Of a stretch of DNA of 64,000 bases, positions 16,983 to 26,182 are shown piece after piece. How positions within the stretch are numbered: the stretch's first letter is position 1; the number at the start of each line of letters is the position of its first letter. Source of the stretch: Phaeobacter gallaeciensis (GTDB taxonomy: Bacteria; Pseudomonadota; Alphaproteobacteria; Rhodobacterales; Rhodobacteraceae); NCBI RefSeq assembly GCF_001678945.1, contig NZ_CP015124.1, positions 1,054,001 to 1,118,000 of the forward strand, written 5' to 3'. A model generated the notes under the pieces. That model saw only the letters and a program-made list of their open reading frames with translations, ran no database searches and had not been told where the DNA came from. The translations under genes and the position numbers were made by a program.

Positions 16983-17643
16983 CGACCGCCCTCCGGGCGT
17001 TGGATGCCTTCCACTCCAGCGCGCCGGTGTGGACGGCCGTGTAGACAGCTTTGCCGATGGCTTCGCCGGTGGCCGTGTGCAGCCCGGCATAGGGATTTGC
17101 CCCGACAGGTGCAGCAACCGCGACGCAATCGGTGCCGGTGCCGGTTGCGGTTCCACCGCCCCCCGGCAGCTCAAACCCCGCATCCATCACGGCTGCGGTG
17201 CGGGCCTGAACCACGATGCTCAGCGCTTCGATCAGCCCGGCCTGCGTCAGCCCTTCGGAAAGGCGCAGCGCGACATTGATGGTGCCCCAGTCGCGGCGGG
17301 AGTAATCCACCCGGTTGCCGATCCGTTCACCGTTTGACAAGCCGACGGTGGCCACCGCTTGGGCCGAAATTCCCTCGACCGTGGCCAAGGCTTCGCAATA
17401 GTGCCGCACATCCCGTGAGGTGAGGAAAGCGACCGCGTCGCTGCCGCCGCTCTGTGCCAACTCGCCTGCGAACCATTCGGTGACATCCAGATCGCGCGGC
17501 AGGTCGCTGTTCCTGACCTCGCGCCACAGGATGCGGCGAGCGGTGACAAATCCGGGCCGGTTCACCGCCCAGCTCAGCACCTGCATCTCGGCGCCGAGAT
17601 CAAACTCGATCCATGGGCGCTGCAGGGTGACCGCGCCCATCAC
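16975..17643 (-). CDS. cbiZ: adenosylcobinamide amidohydrolase
   Basis: A 222-residue cytosolic enzyme of cobinamide salvage. The CbiZ signature is seen: FLTSRDVRHY, ATVGLSNGERIGN, NVALRLSEGLTQAGLIEAL, then ATGTGTDCVAVAAP and AGLHTATGEAIGKAV. CbiZ cleaves the aminopropanol tail of adenosylcobinamide to give adenosylcobyric acid, which re-enters B12 synthesis. This lets cells use imported cobinamide or pseudo-B12-type precursors. It overlaps btuD by 4 nt. Confidence 0.9.
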   Translation of the reverse strand: MMGAVTLQRPWIEFDLGAEMQVLSWAVNRPGFVTARRILWREVRNSDLPRDLDVTEWFAGELAQSGGSDAVAFLTSRDVRHYCEALATVEGISAQAVATVGLSNGERIGNRVDYSRRDWGTINVALRLSEGLTQAGLIEALSIVVQARTAAVMDAGFELPGGGGTATGTGTDCVAVAAPVGANPYAGLHTATGEAIGKAVYTAVHTGALEWKASNARRAVDA

Positions 17644-18395
17644 AGCACCTCCAGCGGCTGGAATATCGGGCCCTGCGCTGTGGTCTCGTGCCAGACCGAG
17701 ATGCCAAAGGCGCGCGCCATCAGATCGGGCGTCAGCACCTCGGCGGGCCGACCATCGGCCATGATACCGCCCTCGGCCAGCAGGATCAGCCGCGTACAGT
17801 GACGAGCAGCCAGTCCCAGATCGTGCAGGGACACCAGCGCCGCGCGCCCTTCGGCGGCGAGGCTGGCAAAGACCTCCATGGTGGAGATCTGATGCGAGGG
17901 ATCCAGCCCGGCAGAGGGCTCATCCGCCATCAGGAGTGGCGTATCCTGAGCCAGCGCCCGGGCGATCAATGCGCGGGCCTGCTCGCCGCCTGACAGGCGC
18001 GATGCGGCGCGCTTGCGGAACGAGTCCAGCCCCATGCGAGAGATTGCCTGATCCACCAGAGCCTGATCGGCGGCTGGCAGTCGCCGCCCCTGCGGCAAAT
18101 GCGGCAGACGGCCCAGCGCCACAAGTCGCTCCACCGGGATCGGCCAGGCGATCTCGCGCGATTGCGGCATCCAGGCCACTGTGTGGGCTCTTTCAGAAGC
18201 ATTCATTGTGGCCAGCGAACTGCTGCCCGTAGCCGGGATGAGCCCCAGCGCGGCCCGCATCAGGCTGGTTTTCCCGGCGCCATTCGGACCCAGCAGGCCG
18301 ACGAACTCACCCTTGCCAATCTCAAAGGACACATCGCGCAGCACCGGACGGTCGCGCAGGGTTACAGAAAGGTTCCGGACCGAAAGCACGCTCAT
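17640..18395 (-). CDS. btuD: cobalamin ABC transporter ATP-binding protein
   Basis: A 251-residue ABC ATPase. Walker A is GLLGPNGAGKTSLM, the signature is RLSGGEQARALIARAL, Walker B is LLMADEPSAGLD, and the switch His lies in LVSLHDLGLA. It belongs to the FecE/BtuD branch and overlaps both btuC and cbiZ by 4 nt. The B12 substrate is inferred from the operon and riboswitch. Confidence 0.92.
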   Translation of the reverse strand: MSVLSVRNLSVTLRDRPVLRDVSFEIGKGEFVGLLGPNGAGKTSLMRAALGLIPATGSSSLATMNASERAHTVAWMPQSREIAWPIPVERLVALGRLPHLPQGRRLPAADQALVDQAISRMGLDSFRKRAASRLSGGEQARALIARALAQDTPLLMADEPSAGLDPSHQISTMEVFASLAAEGRAALVSLHDLGLAARHCTRLILLAEGGIMADGRPAEVLTPDLMARAFGISVWHETTAQGPIFQPLEVL

Positions 18396-19375
18396 GCCAG
18401 CCCCTTCCGCGTCTTGTAGATCAAGTGCAGGAACAGGGGTGCGCCAACCAGCGCGGTGACCACGCCCAGCTTGAGATCGCGGGTGGGCAGGATCAGCCGC
18501 ACGGCAATATCCGCCAGTTGCAACATGATGGCGCCGCCAAGGGCCGAGGCCCAGAGCAGCCGCGAGGGCTGCCCGTCGACGAACGGACGCAGAATATGCG
18601 GCACCACAAGCCCGACAAAGCCGATGGCGCCCGCAACTGCCGTGGTGCCACCGGCAATGCTTGCAGTGCCGACGACCAGCAGCCAGCGCAGCTGCCTCAG
18701 GTTCACGCCCATGGTCTGGGCAGCATCCTCGCCCAGAGTCAGCGCATCCAGCCCGCGCCCCAGCGGCAGCAGGATCACCATCCCGGCCAGAACAAAGGGC
18801 AGCGCCAGCCAGACATGCTGCATCGAGCGGTCCGACAGCGACCCCATCATCCAGAAGACGATCTCATTAGCAGCAAAGGGATTGGGCGAGAGGTTCAGAA
18901 CCAGCGAGGTCAGCGCCCCTGCCATTGCCGAAATGGCGATACCCGCAAGGATCAGCGTCAGTGATCCCCCATGCTGCCCGGCCAGCGCCATCACCAGAAA
19001 CACACCGCCCAGAGCGCCAGCCAGCGCCGACAGCGGCAGGCCCAGCGTGGCGGTGGCAGCGAGGCCGGTGTTGATTGCCAATACCGCCCCCAGCGCCGCC
19101 GAGGAGGACACACCGATCAGCCCCGGCTCGGCCAGCGGGTTGCGCAGGTAGCCTTGCATCGCCGCGCCCGCCAGCCCCAGCCCGGCGCCGATGACCGCGG
19201 CCAGGATTGCCCGCGGCAGTCGGATTTCGCGCATCACAAGGCTGAGCGGGCCATAGCCATCGTCAAACAGGGCCGCCAGGCTTTCGCCCACACCGACATC
19301 TGCAGGCCCCACCGTCAGGGAGATCAGGAACAGTGCCAGCACCGCCGCCGAGAGGCACAGCATGAGCCGGGTCAT
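18392..19375 (-). CDS. btuC: cobalamin ABC transporter permease
   Basis: A 327-residue FecCD-family permease with about ten membrane helices. Typical signatures are LRLPRAILAAVIGAGLGLAGAAMQGYLRNPLAEPGLIGVSSSAALGA-type segments near residues 50-95 and GFVGLVVPHILRPFVDGQPSRLL near residue 255. It sits between the binding protein and the ATPase with 4-nt overlaps on both sides. Confidence 0.92.
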   Translation of the reverse strand: MTRLMLCLSAAVLALFLISLTVGPADVGVGESLAALFDDGYGPLSLVMREIRLPRAILAAVIGAGLGLAGAAMQGYLRNPLAEPGLIGVSSSAALGAVLAINTGLAATATLGLPLSALAGALGGVFLVMALAGQHGGSLTLILAGIAISAMAGALTSLVLNLSPNPFAANEIVFWMMGSLSDRSMQHVWLALPFVLAGMVILLPLGRGLDALTLGEDAAQTMGVNLRQLRWLLVVGTASIAGGTTAVAGAIGFVGLVVPHILRPFVDGQPSRLLWASALGGAIMLQLADIAVRLILPTRDLKLGVVTALVGAPLFLHLIYKTRKGLA

Positions 19376-20211
19376 TGGCGGGCCTCACGTTCCATGAAGG
19401 CGCGGCGCTCTGCCGCCAGTGTCTCTACCGCGCGCAACACATGCGGTGTCGGGCAGATCCAGTCGGCATTGCGGATTTCCCCGGCGCCGCTGCGCCCGGC
19501 CAGCATGCGCACCAGCGGATGTTTCAGGATTTCCTCGCTGCGGGAATTGCGCGGATAGGCGGTGGTGCCGACCAGCAGATCCGGCTCTGACAGCACCAGC
19601 AGCTCCAGCGGCAGCTGGCCGGAATGGGAATAGCCCAGTTCATCGGCGATGTTGCGAAATCCTGCCGCCTCCAGGATTTTCCCGGCCAGCGTCTGGCTGC
19701 CTGCAGTATATCCGTTGGCCGCATAAAGCGCGGCGCGCGGGCGGTTGTCCGGGGCATCCGCCCGCAGAAACTCCAGCTGCTGGTCAAAATCCGCCAGCAA
19801 CCGGCGCGCGGCTTCCTGACGGCCCAGCGCCTCACCTACCTCAACGATGCGGGTTCGGACATCCTCCAGCGAAAAGGCTGGCCCGAATTCCGCCACCGGC
19901 ACGGCAAGGCGGCGCAGCATATCCATCGTTGCAGGCGCCGAAGATGCGCCAGCGATCACCAGATCCGGCTTCAGCAGGTAGATTTCTTCCGCCAGCCCGT
20001 GATTGACCGGATAGGCCTGCGCCTCTTCGGCCATGGCCGAGGCCCGCGGATCCCGGGCGACGAAGGAAATCGAGATCAGCTGTCCCGGCGCGGCCAGCAT
20101 CATCGCCATCTGATCCACGCAGAGATTCATCGTAACAACGCGCGACGGCCCGGCAAAGGCTCCGGTGGCGGCCCAGAAAAGGGCCAGGGCTATACCGGGC
20201 AGCCAGCGCAT
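19372..20211 (-). CDS. btuF: cobalamin-type ABC substrate-binding protein
   Basis: A 279-residue periplasmic protein. A signal peptide (to AFAG) precedes a class III cluster A binding fold: SRVVTMNLCVDQMAMMLA at the N-lobe and LLKPDLVIAGASS in the linker region. There is no lipobox Cys at the cleavage site. It delivers B12 or cobinamide to BtuCD. The start lies 3 nt after the btuB stop. Confidence 0.9.
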   Translation of the reverse strand: MRWLPGIALALFWAATGAFAGPSRVVTMNLCVDQMAMMLAAPGQLISISFVARDPRASAMAEEAQAYPVNHGLAEEIYLLKPDLVIAGASSAPATMDMLRRLAVPVAEFGPAFSLEDVRTRIVEVGEALGRQEAARRLLADFDQQLEFLRADAPDNRPRAALYAANGYTAGSQTLAGKILEAAGFRNIADELGYSHSGQLPLELLVLSEPDLLVGTTAYPRNSRSEEILKHPLVRMLAGRSGAGEIRNADWICPTPHVLRAVETLAAERRAFMEREARQ

Positions 20212-20214
20212 CGA

Positions 20215-22101
20215 TCAGAAGGAGGCCCGGACGCCGATATAGGCGGCGCGGCCGCGTTTCGCGTAGCCCCAGACGTCCGAGTATTCCTCGTCAAACAGAT
20301 TGGTGACACGTCCGGTCAGGACCACATTCGGGTTCAGCTCATACTGGGCCGAGACATCGACGGTGGTGTAATCCGGCAGCTCGGCCGTGGCATAGGTGCC
20401 AAAGAACTGGCTGTCCCAGTTGCCTGCCACATGGCGGACATCCGCAGTGATGGAGCCGCGACCATTGAAAGTGTCGAGCGTGGCGCTCAGCAGCAGTTCG
20501 TGTTCGGGGCGGCGCACCTCGACCGTACCATTGGGGTTGGTGGCATCCAGATAGGTGTAGGACAGACGGAGATCGAGGTTTTCAGTGGCCTCAAGGCTGG
20601 CCGCCAGTTCGACACCTTTGCGCTCGCTGTCTCCGGCCTGATTGCGGAAGGAGAAGGTGGTCGCATTCACCATATAGGCTTCGATCTCACCCGTCAGCGT
20701 CTCGTCGAAATAGGTTACATCAACCAGCCCGCGCCCCTGCAGGAACGGCACCTCGACACCCAGATCAAAGCTGCGGTTTTCTTCGGGCTGCAGGTTCTGA
20801 TTGCCCAGATAGGTGGTGGCACCAAAGGTGCTGTTGGCAAAGAGCTCAAAATAGGTCGGGTTCACGATACCGGTGCCGGCCGAGCCATGCAGCCGTACAC
20901 CGCTGCCCGCAAAGGTATAGGACGCACTGGCGTTCCAGCTGGTGGCATCTTCGAAGGCATTGTTGTTGTCGCGGCGCAAACCCAACTGCAGATCCAGACC
21001 ATTGGCAAAGCTGCCACGGTATTCCAGCGCGATCGAATTGGTCTTGCGCGCAAAGGCCGGGTTGGAACGGCTGGAATCCTCTTCCCATTCCAGAATGGCG
21101 TTCAGCAGGTGATCTGTCAGCTCTACCGACTGGCCATCAAGGCCAAAGCTCAGCAGGTATTTCGCCGCTTCCGTCTTTGTCTCGGTCAGGGCGCCGCCGT
21201 TGTAGGATTGGTCAAAATCCGTACGCTCGTAAGACAGACGATGTTTCAGGCGTCCACCCAACGTGTCGAGCTCGGCAAAGATCTGAGCCAGCTGTTCATC
21301 GCGGTCGCTGAACTGGGTGGGATCATCCACCACATAGCTGGCCGCATCGGTGGCGGTGAAGGAGGTGCTGTCGCTGTCGAAACGCTCTTCCGAGGCACGC
21401 AGGTTGATGCCCAGCTTCAGCCGCTCGGTGACAAGGTAGTCGCCTTTCACCTGCGCGGTGTTGCGGCGGATGCCATCCTCTTCGCCGCCGCTGCCGGAGA
21501 AGTCGTAGCCATCGTCATTATCATGGGCGAGGTTGAGCGAAATGCCTCCGCGTTCGGTCCGGGACGACACCCGCGCCGAGGCCCGGTAGCCGTCCGAGCC
21601 GACTTCGGCGCTGCCACCGTATTCGGTGCCGATGCCGCCACTCTTGGTGATGATGTTGATCACACCCGCCGAGGCGTTGGATCCGTAGAACACCGATTGC
21701 GGACCGCGCAGCACCTCGATCCGCTCGATATTGGCGGTATCAAGGCCAGACAGGATATAGTCGCTGTCGCCGCCCGAGGCCTCGATGCCGTCGATCAGGA
21801 TCAGCGTGTGGTTGGCTTCGGCGCCACGAATGCGGACCTGTGTAAAGCTGTCACCTGCACCGGTGACCATCAGACCAGGAACCGAGCGCAGCGCATCCTG
21901 AACCGTGGTGATGCCGCGCTGTTCGATCTCTTCGCTGGTCACGACCGAAACCGAGCGACCGTATTTCTGCGCCTCGACAGGGGTAAAACCACCGGAGACG
22001 ATGAGTTCGCCCAGATCGATGATCTCCGCCTCCTGGGCGGTTGCCAGTGCCGGGGGGATGGCCATCAGGGTGGCGGCCAGGGACAAGCTTACCTTGTGCA
22101 T
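20215..22101 (-). CDS. btuB: TonB-dependent vitamin B12 receptor
   Basis: A 628-residue outer-membrane receptor. After the signal peptide (to TAQEAE) comes a TonB-box-like stretch (IDLGELIVSGG). The plug domain follows (VVTSEEIEQRGITTVQDALRSVPG to LRGPQSVFYGSNASAGVINIITK), and then a 22-strand-type barrel ending in the terminal aromatic AYIGVRASF. The ATG at 22101 gives the signal peptide; a GTG at 22125 in the same frame is less likely. It is the first gene of the operon, about 175 nt downstream of a cobalamin riboswitch, so it should be repressed when B12 is abundant. Confidence 0.92.
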   Translation of the reverse strand: MHKVSLSLAATLMAIPPALATAQEAEIIDLGELIVSGGFTPVEAQKYGRSVSVVTSEEIEQRGITTVQDALRSVPGLMVTGAGDSFTQVRIRGAEANHTLILIDGIEASGGDSDYILSGLDTANIERIEVLRGPQSVFYGSNASAGVINIITKSGGIGTEYGGSAEVGSDGYRASARVSSRTERGGISLNLAHDNDDGYDFSGSGGEEDGIRRNTAQVKGDYLVTERLKLGINLRASEERFDSDSTSFTATDAASYVVDDPTQFSDRDEQLAQIFAELDTLGGRLKHRLSYERTDFDQSYNGGALTETKTEAAKYLLSFGLDGQSVELTDHLLNAILEWEEDSSRSNPAFARKTNSIALEYRGSFANGLDLQLGLRRDNNNAFEDATSWNASASYTFAGSGVRLHGSAGTGIVNPTYFELFANSTFGATTYLGNQNLQPEENRSFDLGVEVPFLQGRGLVDVTYFDETLTGEIEAYMVNATTFSFRNQAGDSERKGVELAASLEATENLDLRLSYTYLDATNPNGTVEVRRPEHELLLSATLDTFNGRGSITADVRHVAGNWDSQFFGTYATAELPDYTTVDVSAQYELNPNVVLTGRVTNLFDEEYSDVWGYAKRGRAAYIGVRASF

Positions 22102-22276
22102 CGTTTCAGTTCTCCCAGCCTGCACATTCGGTGCAGGAAAAGTGGCTGCCCATAAGCGGGCAACATGTACAAATCATCGGTCCTTGGAAGGCAGTGCTTC
22201 CACAGACAGTTCAATTGCCACCACTACGGAAGTCCGTTGTCCCCGGCGCGCCCCGCACCCGGACTGGGTGATCCTT

Positions 22277-22465
22277 CTGGCAGGTCTCCTGACTCGCGGG
22301 TCGCAGCTTTGCCGCGCCTTCCCGCCCCCTCTTGGGGCAGTGGCATATCGCAGCATTGCTCTCCGCTCACAGTTGCGGGGGCAGTCATGGTTTTGACGTC
22401 TTGTTCCGACGCCTTACCATGTTCCCTTTTACCCGGATGGTATTCCCAGCCGGACCAGAATGGCC
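22277..22465 (-). promoter_or_regulatory. cobalamin (AdoCbl) riboswitch
   Basis: On the minus strand the conserved B12 elements occur in order: a GGGAA segment near 22452, the central core CTGCCCCCGCAACTGTGAGC around 22370-22390, GCCACTG then a GGGAAGGC segment, GCGACCCGCGAG, and the B12 box AGTCAGGAGACCTGCC at about 22278-22293. It lies in the leader of btuB and should switch off the uptake operon when adenosylcobalamin binds. The exact 5' end is approximate. Confidence 0.93.
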
Positions 22466-22947
22466 GGACTTAGGCAAACTGGATTTACTCTGTCAAGAAG
22501 GAGTAGACGCCGCCAAGGATGGAGTTTTCAAACAATGCACCGCGCACACCAGCAACAATCGCCTGAAATCAACTGCTAAGTGATGGTTTCAATGCTGCAA
22601 ACGCAATGCTGTGCCGCATCGACCGCAACCTTTGCGCAGGCGATATTCCACGCTACGGCATGGTTCCCCGTTCCGATCTCCACCGAATCCAATGGCTGGG
22701 GTCGTGGCTGTCCCCCCTGCCCCGCATCACGGACAGATTTCCCCTGGCAATGCCCCTGCGGTGGCAACGCGCCTCTTCCGCATCCCGGCGGAGCTATGGC
22801 GTTTCCATCTTCGCCCAAGCGTTCCAGTACGAGACCGCGCATGAACGCCCAGATCTTCGCAAAGGTCTGTCGCGGGCACAGGCTCAGTCCGGCGGCCGGT
22901 TACAGGCTCCGGTTCAAACACGACGGAAAACCAGCTTGCGCGGCAGT
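22466..22947. other. intergenic, riboswitch promoter side, no convincing gene
   Basis: This stretch between the riboswitch and the Lrp gene should hold the btuB promoter near 22470-22520. ORFs of 117 and 164 codons on the plus strand (22606-22959, 22580-23074) have Cys/Trp/Arg/Pro-heavy composition, no ribosome site, and run into the antisense of the Lrp gene, so they are not called. Confidence 0.45.
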
Positions 22948-23427
22948 CTATTTCATTGATGCTGCACTGACGGGCAGCTTGCTCGACGCCTTCATTTCTT
23001 TCAATGATAGGTTGGACCGAATGCTGGTGACACCGGGTAGCCGCCTCAGAGTGCTGTCGACGAAACCACTGTAATCATCGAGATCACGGGCAACCACGAT
23101 CAGCAGGAAATCATCCGCGCCGGTCGTGTTGTGGCAAGCCAGGATGTTCGGTGTCGTCTCAACGATGCGCTGAAATTCTGCCGTCGCGGCTTGATCATGC
23201 TCGGAACAGCGCAACTGGACGAAGGCCATAACGCCGAGGCCGAGCTTTCGACGGCTCAGATTGGCTTGATAACCTTCGATGATGCCGCTTTCTTCAAGAC
23301 GTTTGAGCCGCCTCCAACAGGGGGTCTCGCTCATCCCCAGATGCTCGGACAACTTGGCATTGGTCATGCGGCCATCCTCCTGCAACAGGGTCAAGATCTC
23401 GGCATTGACGGCGTCGATGTCAGGCAT
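22948..23427 (-). CDS. Lrp/AsnC-family transcriptional regulator
   Basis: A 159-residue regulator. The N-terminal helix-turn-helix reads LLQEDGRMTNAKLSEHLGMSETPCWRRLKRLEESGII and is followed by the RAM ligand-binding domain (HNTTGADDFLLIVVARDLDDYSGFV). The ATG at 23427 is the family's usual start (MPDIDAVNAEIL); the much longer upstream frame is antisense to the dehydrogenase. It is divergent from the alcohol dehydrogenase-aminotransferase genes with a 139-bp spacer, typical for local control by an amino acid effector. Confidence 0.9.
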   Translation of the reverse strand: MPDIDAVNAEILTLLQEDGRMTNAKLSEHLGMSETPCWRRLKRLEESGIIEGYQANLSRRKLGLGVMAFVQLRCSEHDQAATAEFQRIVETTPNILACHNTTGADDFLLIVVARDLDDYSGFVDSTLRRLPGVTSIRSNLSLKEMKASSKLPVSAASMK

Positions 23428-23566
23428 GGGTAGATATCTTTCAATAATGACGATTCCATAGGGAATTCCACTCCAGATTTGCGCAATATGGGGAGGATTG
23501 GCAAAGGTATTTCCCTCATCCAGACTATGATCTCGTCCAAAATACTCTTCAGCGAAAGATCCTGCC

Positions 23567-24604
<1,038 letters not shown>

Positions 24605-24607
24605 GCC

Positions 24608-24829
24608 ATGGAGAAAATCGCATTCATCGGAAATGACACCTTGGCCTGCGTTATCGCTGACGGTCAAAGGCGATATGCCAACGGAAAAATCGCCCGGCGC
24701 GTGACGCAGCCCAACATGACGCCCCATGTGGCTGAAAAGGTAATGACTGACGACCGAGGCGGCACGATGATGCCCCGTGCGATCACAGCATGCCATAGTC
24801 GTACCGTCGAACTGGGAAAGGGTGAATAA
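24608..24829 (+). CDS. candidate 73-residue hypothetical protein
   Basis: The ORF starts 3 nt after the dehydrogenase stop, and its TAA overlaps the ATG of the aminotransferase (TAATG), a coupling-like layout. The product (MEKIAFIGNDTLACVIADG...) is basic, with no recognised domain, and no clear ribosome site precedes it. It may be a real small operon gene or only an untranslated spacer. Confidence 0.4.
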   Translation: MEKIAFIGNDTLACVIADGQRRYANGKIARRVTQPNMTPHVAEKVMTDDRGGTMMPRAITACHSRTVELGKGE

Positions 24830-26010
24830 TGTTTGAGCAGGTGGAAGAATACCCTGTAGATCCAATCATGATCGGGGCAGAGTATTTCGCTCAGGACCCG
24901 CGGCAGGACAAGCTGAACTTGACGGTTGGCATCTATCAGGACGCGCAGGGACAGACGCCGGTCTTGAAGGCCGTCAAGCAGGCAGAACAGCGGCTGGTCG
25001 AAAGCCAGACCAGCAAGTCCTACCTCGCGCTCACGGGCGATGTGGAGTATTGCGCGGTACTCGGCCACGAGATCATGGGCGACGCCTACAGCAGCGACTG
25101 GATCGCGGCGCAAACCTCCGGCGGTGCGGTTGCCCTGCGGGTGATCGCAGATCTTCTGGCTCAAATGCCCAAAAAACCCACGGTCTGGCTGCAATCTCCG
25201 ACCTACGGCAACTATGTCCCGATTCTCTCCGCGGCGCAGGCGAACTTCCGATCCCTGCCCTATTACGATTCGATCCGCAGCGAGCTCACTTTTGACGAAA
25301 TGCTCGACGGGCTCAGGGCCGCCAGCCCCGGCGATGTCTTCCTGATGCAAGGCGCCTGTCACAACCCGACCGGAGCGGATATGACATCAGAGCAAATCGC
25401 AGCTCTGCTCGACATCCTGGAAGAGCGCGGCATTGTGCCGTGGATCGACCTCGCCTACCTCGGGTTCGCCCGCAGTTTCGATGCAGACTGCGACCTCGCT
25501 CGACAAATTGCGAAACGGTTTCCCGAGTGCATTGTCTGCATCACCCTGTCCAAGTCGTTTGGCCTTTATCGTGATCGCGCCGGGGCACTTTTTGTCAAAA
25601 CACGCACCCTAGATCGCAATCTCGTTAAACGGGCTGTCACCGCAATCGTCCGCTCGGGGGCATCACACGCGCCCGACCATGGCTGCTCTGTTGTTCGCAC
25701 CATCCTGCAAGACCCCAAGCTCAAGGCGCTCTGGCAGGATGAACTCGAACAGATGCGGGATCGTGTGGCACAGATGCGAGAGACGATCGTCAAAGCGGAA
25801 CAAGATACCTATGGCACAGGAACCCTCACGTTTCTCGGTCGGCAGAAGGGGATGTTCTCTTTGTTGCCGCTGACCAAATCCCAGGAAGTCGCGCTAACCC
25901 GCGACCATGGCATTCACGTCGTACAAGGCGGGCGCATCAATGTCGCACGGCTACGTGATCAGGACGTCCTGTGGCTGGTCCGTGCGGTCCAAAATGTCAT
26001 GGCTGACTGA
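24829..26010 (+). CDS. aspartate/aromatic aminotransferase (class I, PLP)
   Basis: A 393-residue AspC/TyrB-type aminotransferase. It begins with FEQVEEYPVDPIM and LNLTVGIYQDAQGQTPVLKAV, characteristic of the Ib aromatic/aspartate group. It carries the LQGACHNPTG-like MQGACHNPTGAD motif, WIDLAYLGF, and the PLP lysine in TLSKSFGLYRDRAGAL. The final Arg for the substrate carboxylate is in RINVARL. It transfers the amino group of an aromatic or dicarboxylic amino acid to 2-oxoglutarate. Likely controlled by the Lrp regulator upstream. Confidence 0.9.
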   Translation: MFEQVEEYPVDPIMIGAEYFAQDPRQDKLNLTVGIYQDAQGQTPVLKAVKQAEQRLVESQTSKSYLALTGDVEYCAVLGHEIMGDAYSSDWIAAQTSGGAVALRVIADLLAQMPKKPTVWLQSPTYGNYVPILSAAQANFRSLPYYDSIRSELTFDEMLDGLRAASPGDVFLMQGACHNPTGADMTSEQIAALLDILEERGIVPWIDLAYLGFARSFDADCDLARQIAKRFPECIVCITLSKSFGLYRDRAGALFVKTRTLDRNLVKRAVTAIVRSGASHAPDHGCSVVRTILQDPKLKALWQDELEQMRDRVAQMRETIVKAEQDTYGTGTLTFLGRQKGMFSLLPLTKSQEVALTRDHGIHVVQGGRINVARLRDQDVLWLVRAVQNVMAD

Positions 26011-26134
26011 AACTCACTAGGAATGGTGTCGATTGTACCACGCCATCTTGGTCTGACGGTCACGCTGTATCTTCCTAGTGGTGCTGGTCGGACGCTTGCC
26101 GCGTCAATTGCAGGGACTATCGAAAGCGTGAACA

Positions 26135-26160
26135 GGACGGGCGCCAAACGGCGCCCGTCC
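26135..26160. terminator. strong hairpin terminator between convergent genes
   Basis: A perfect 11-bp inverted repeat (GGACGGGCGCC) with an AAAC loop lies between the aminotransferase stop and the RTX gene stop. No T run follows on either strand. Confidence 0.75.
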
Positions 26161-26182
26161 AAAAGCAAGTTATGTTGTTCGC

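Noticed and set aside
19624-22155. An 843-codon plus-strand frame opposite btuB/btuF
   Set aside because: Antisense shadow of GC-rich genes; the minus-strand proteins are unmistakable.
22580-23074. A 164-codon plus-strand frame beside the riboswitch
   Set aside because: It overlaps the Lrp gene on the opposite strand, has no ribosome site and unusual composition.
26135-26160. A possible attachment site or CRISPR-like palindrome
   Set aside because: A single hairpin between convergent genes is better explained as a terminator; no repeat array is present.
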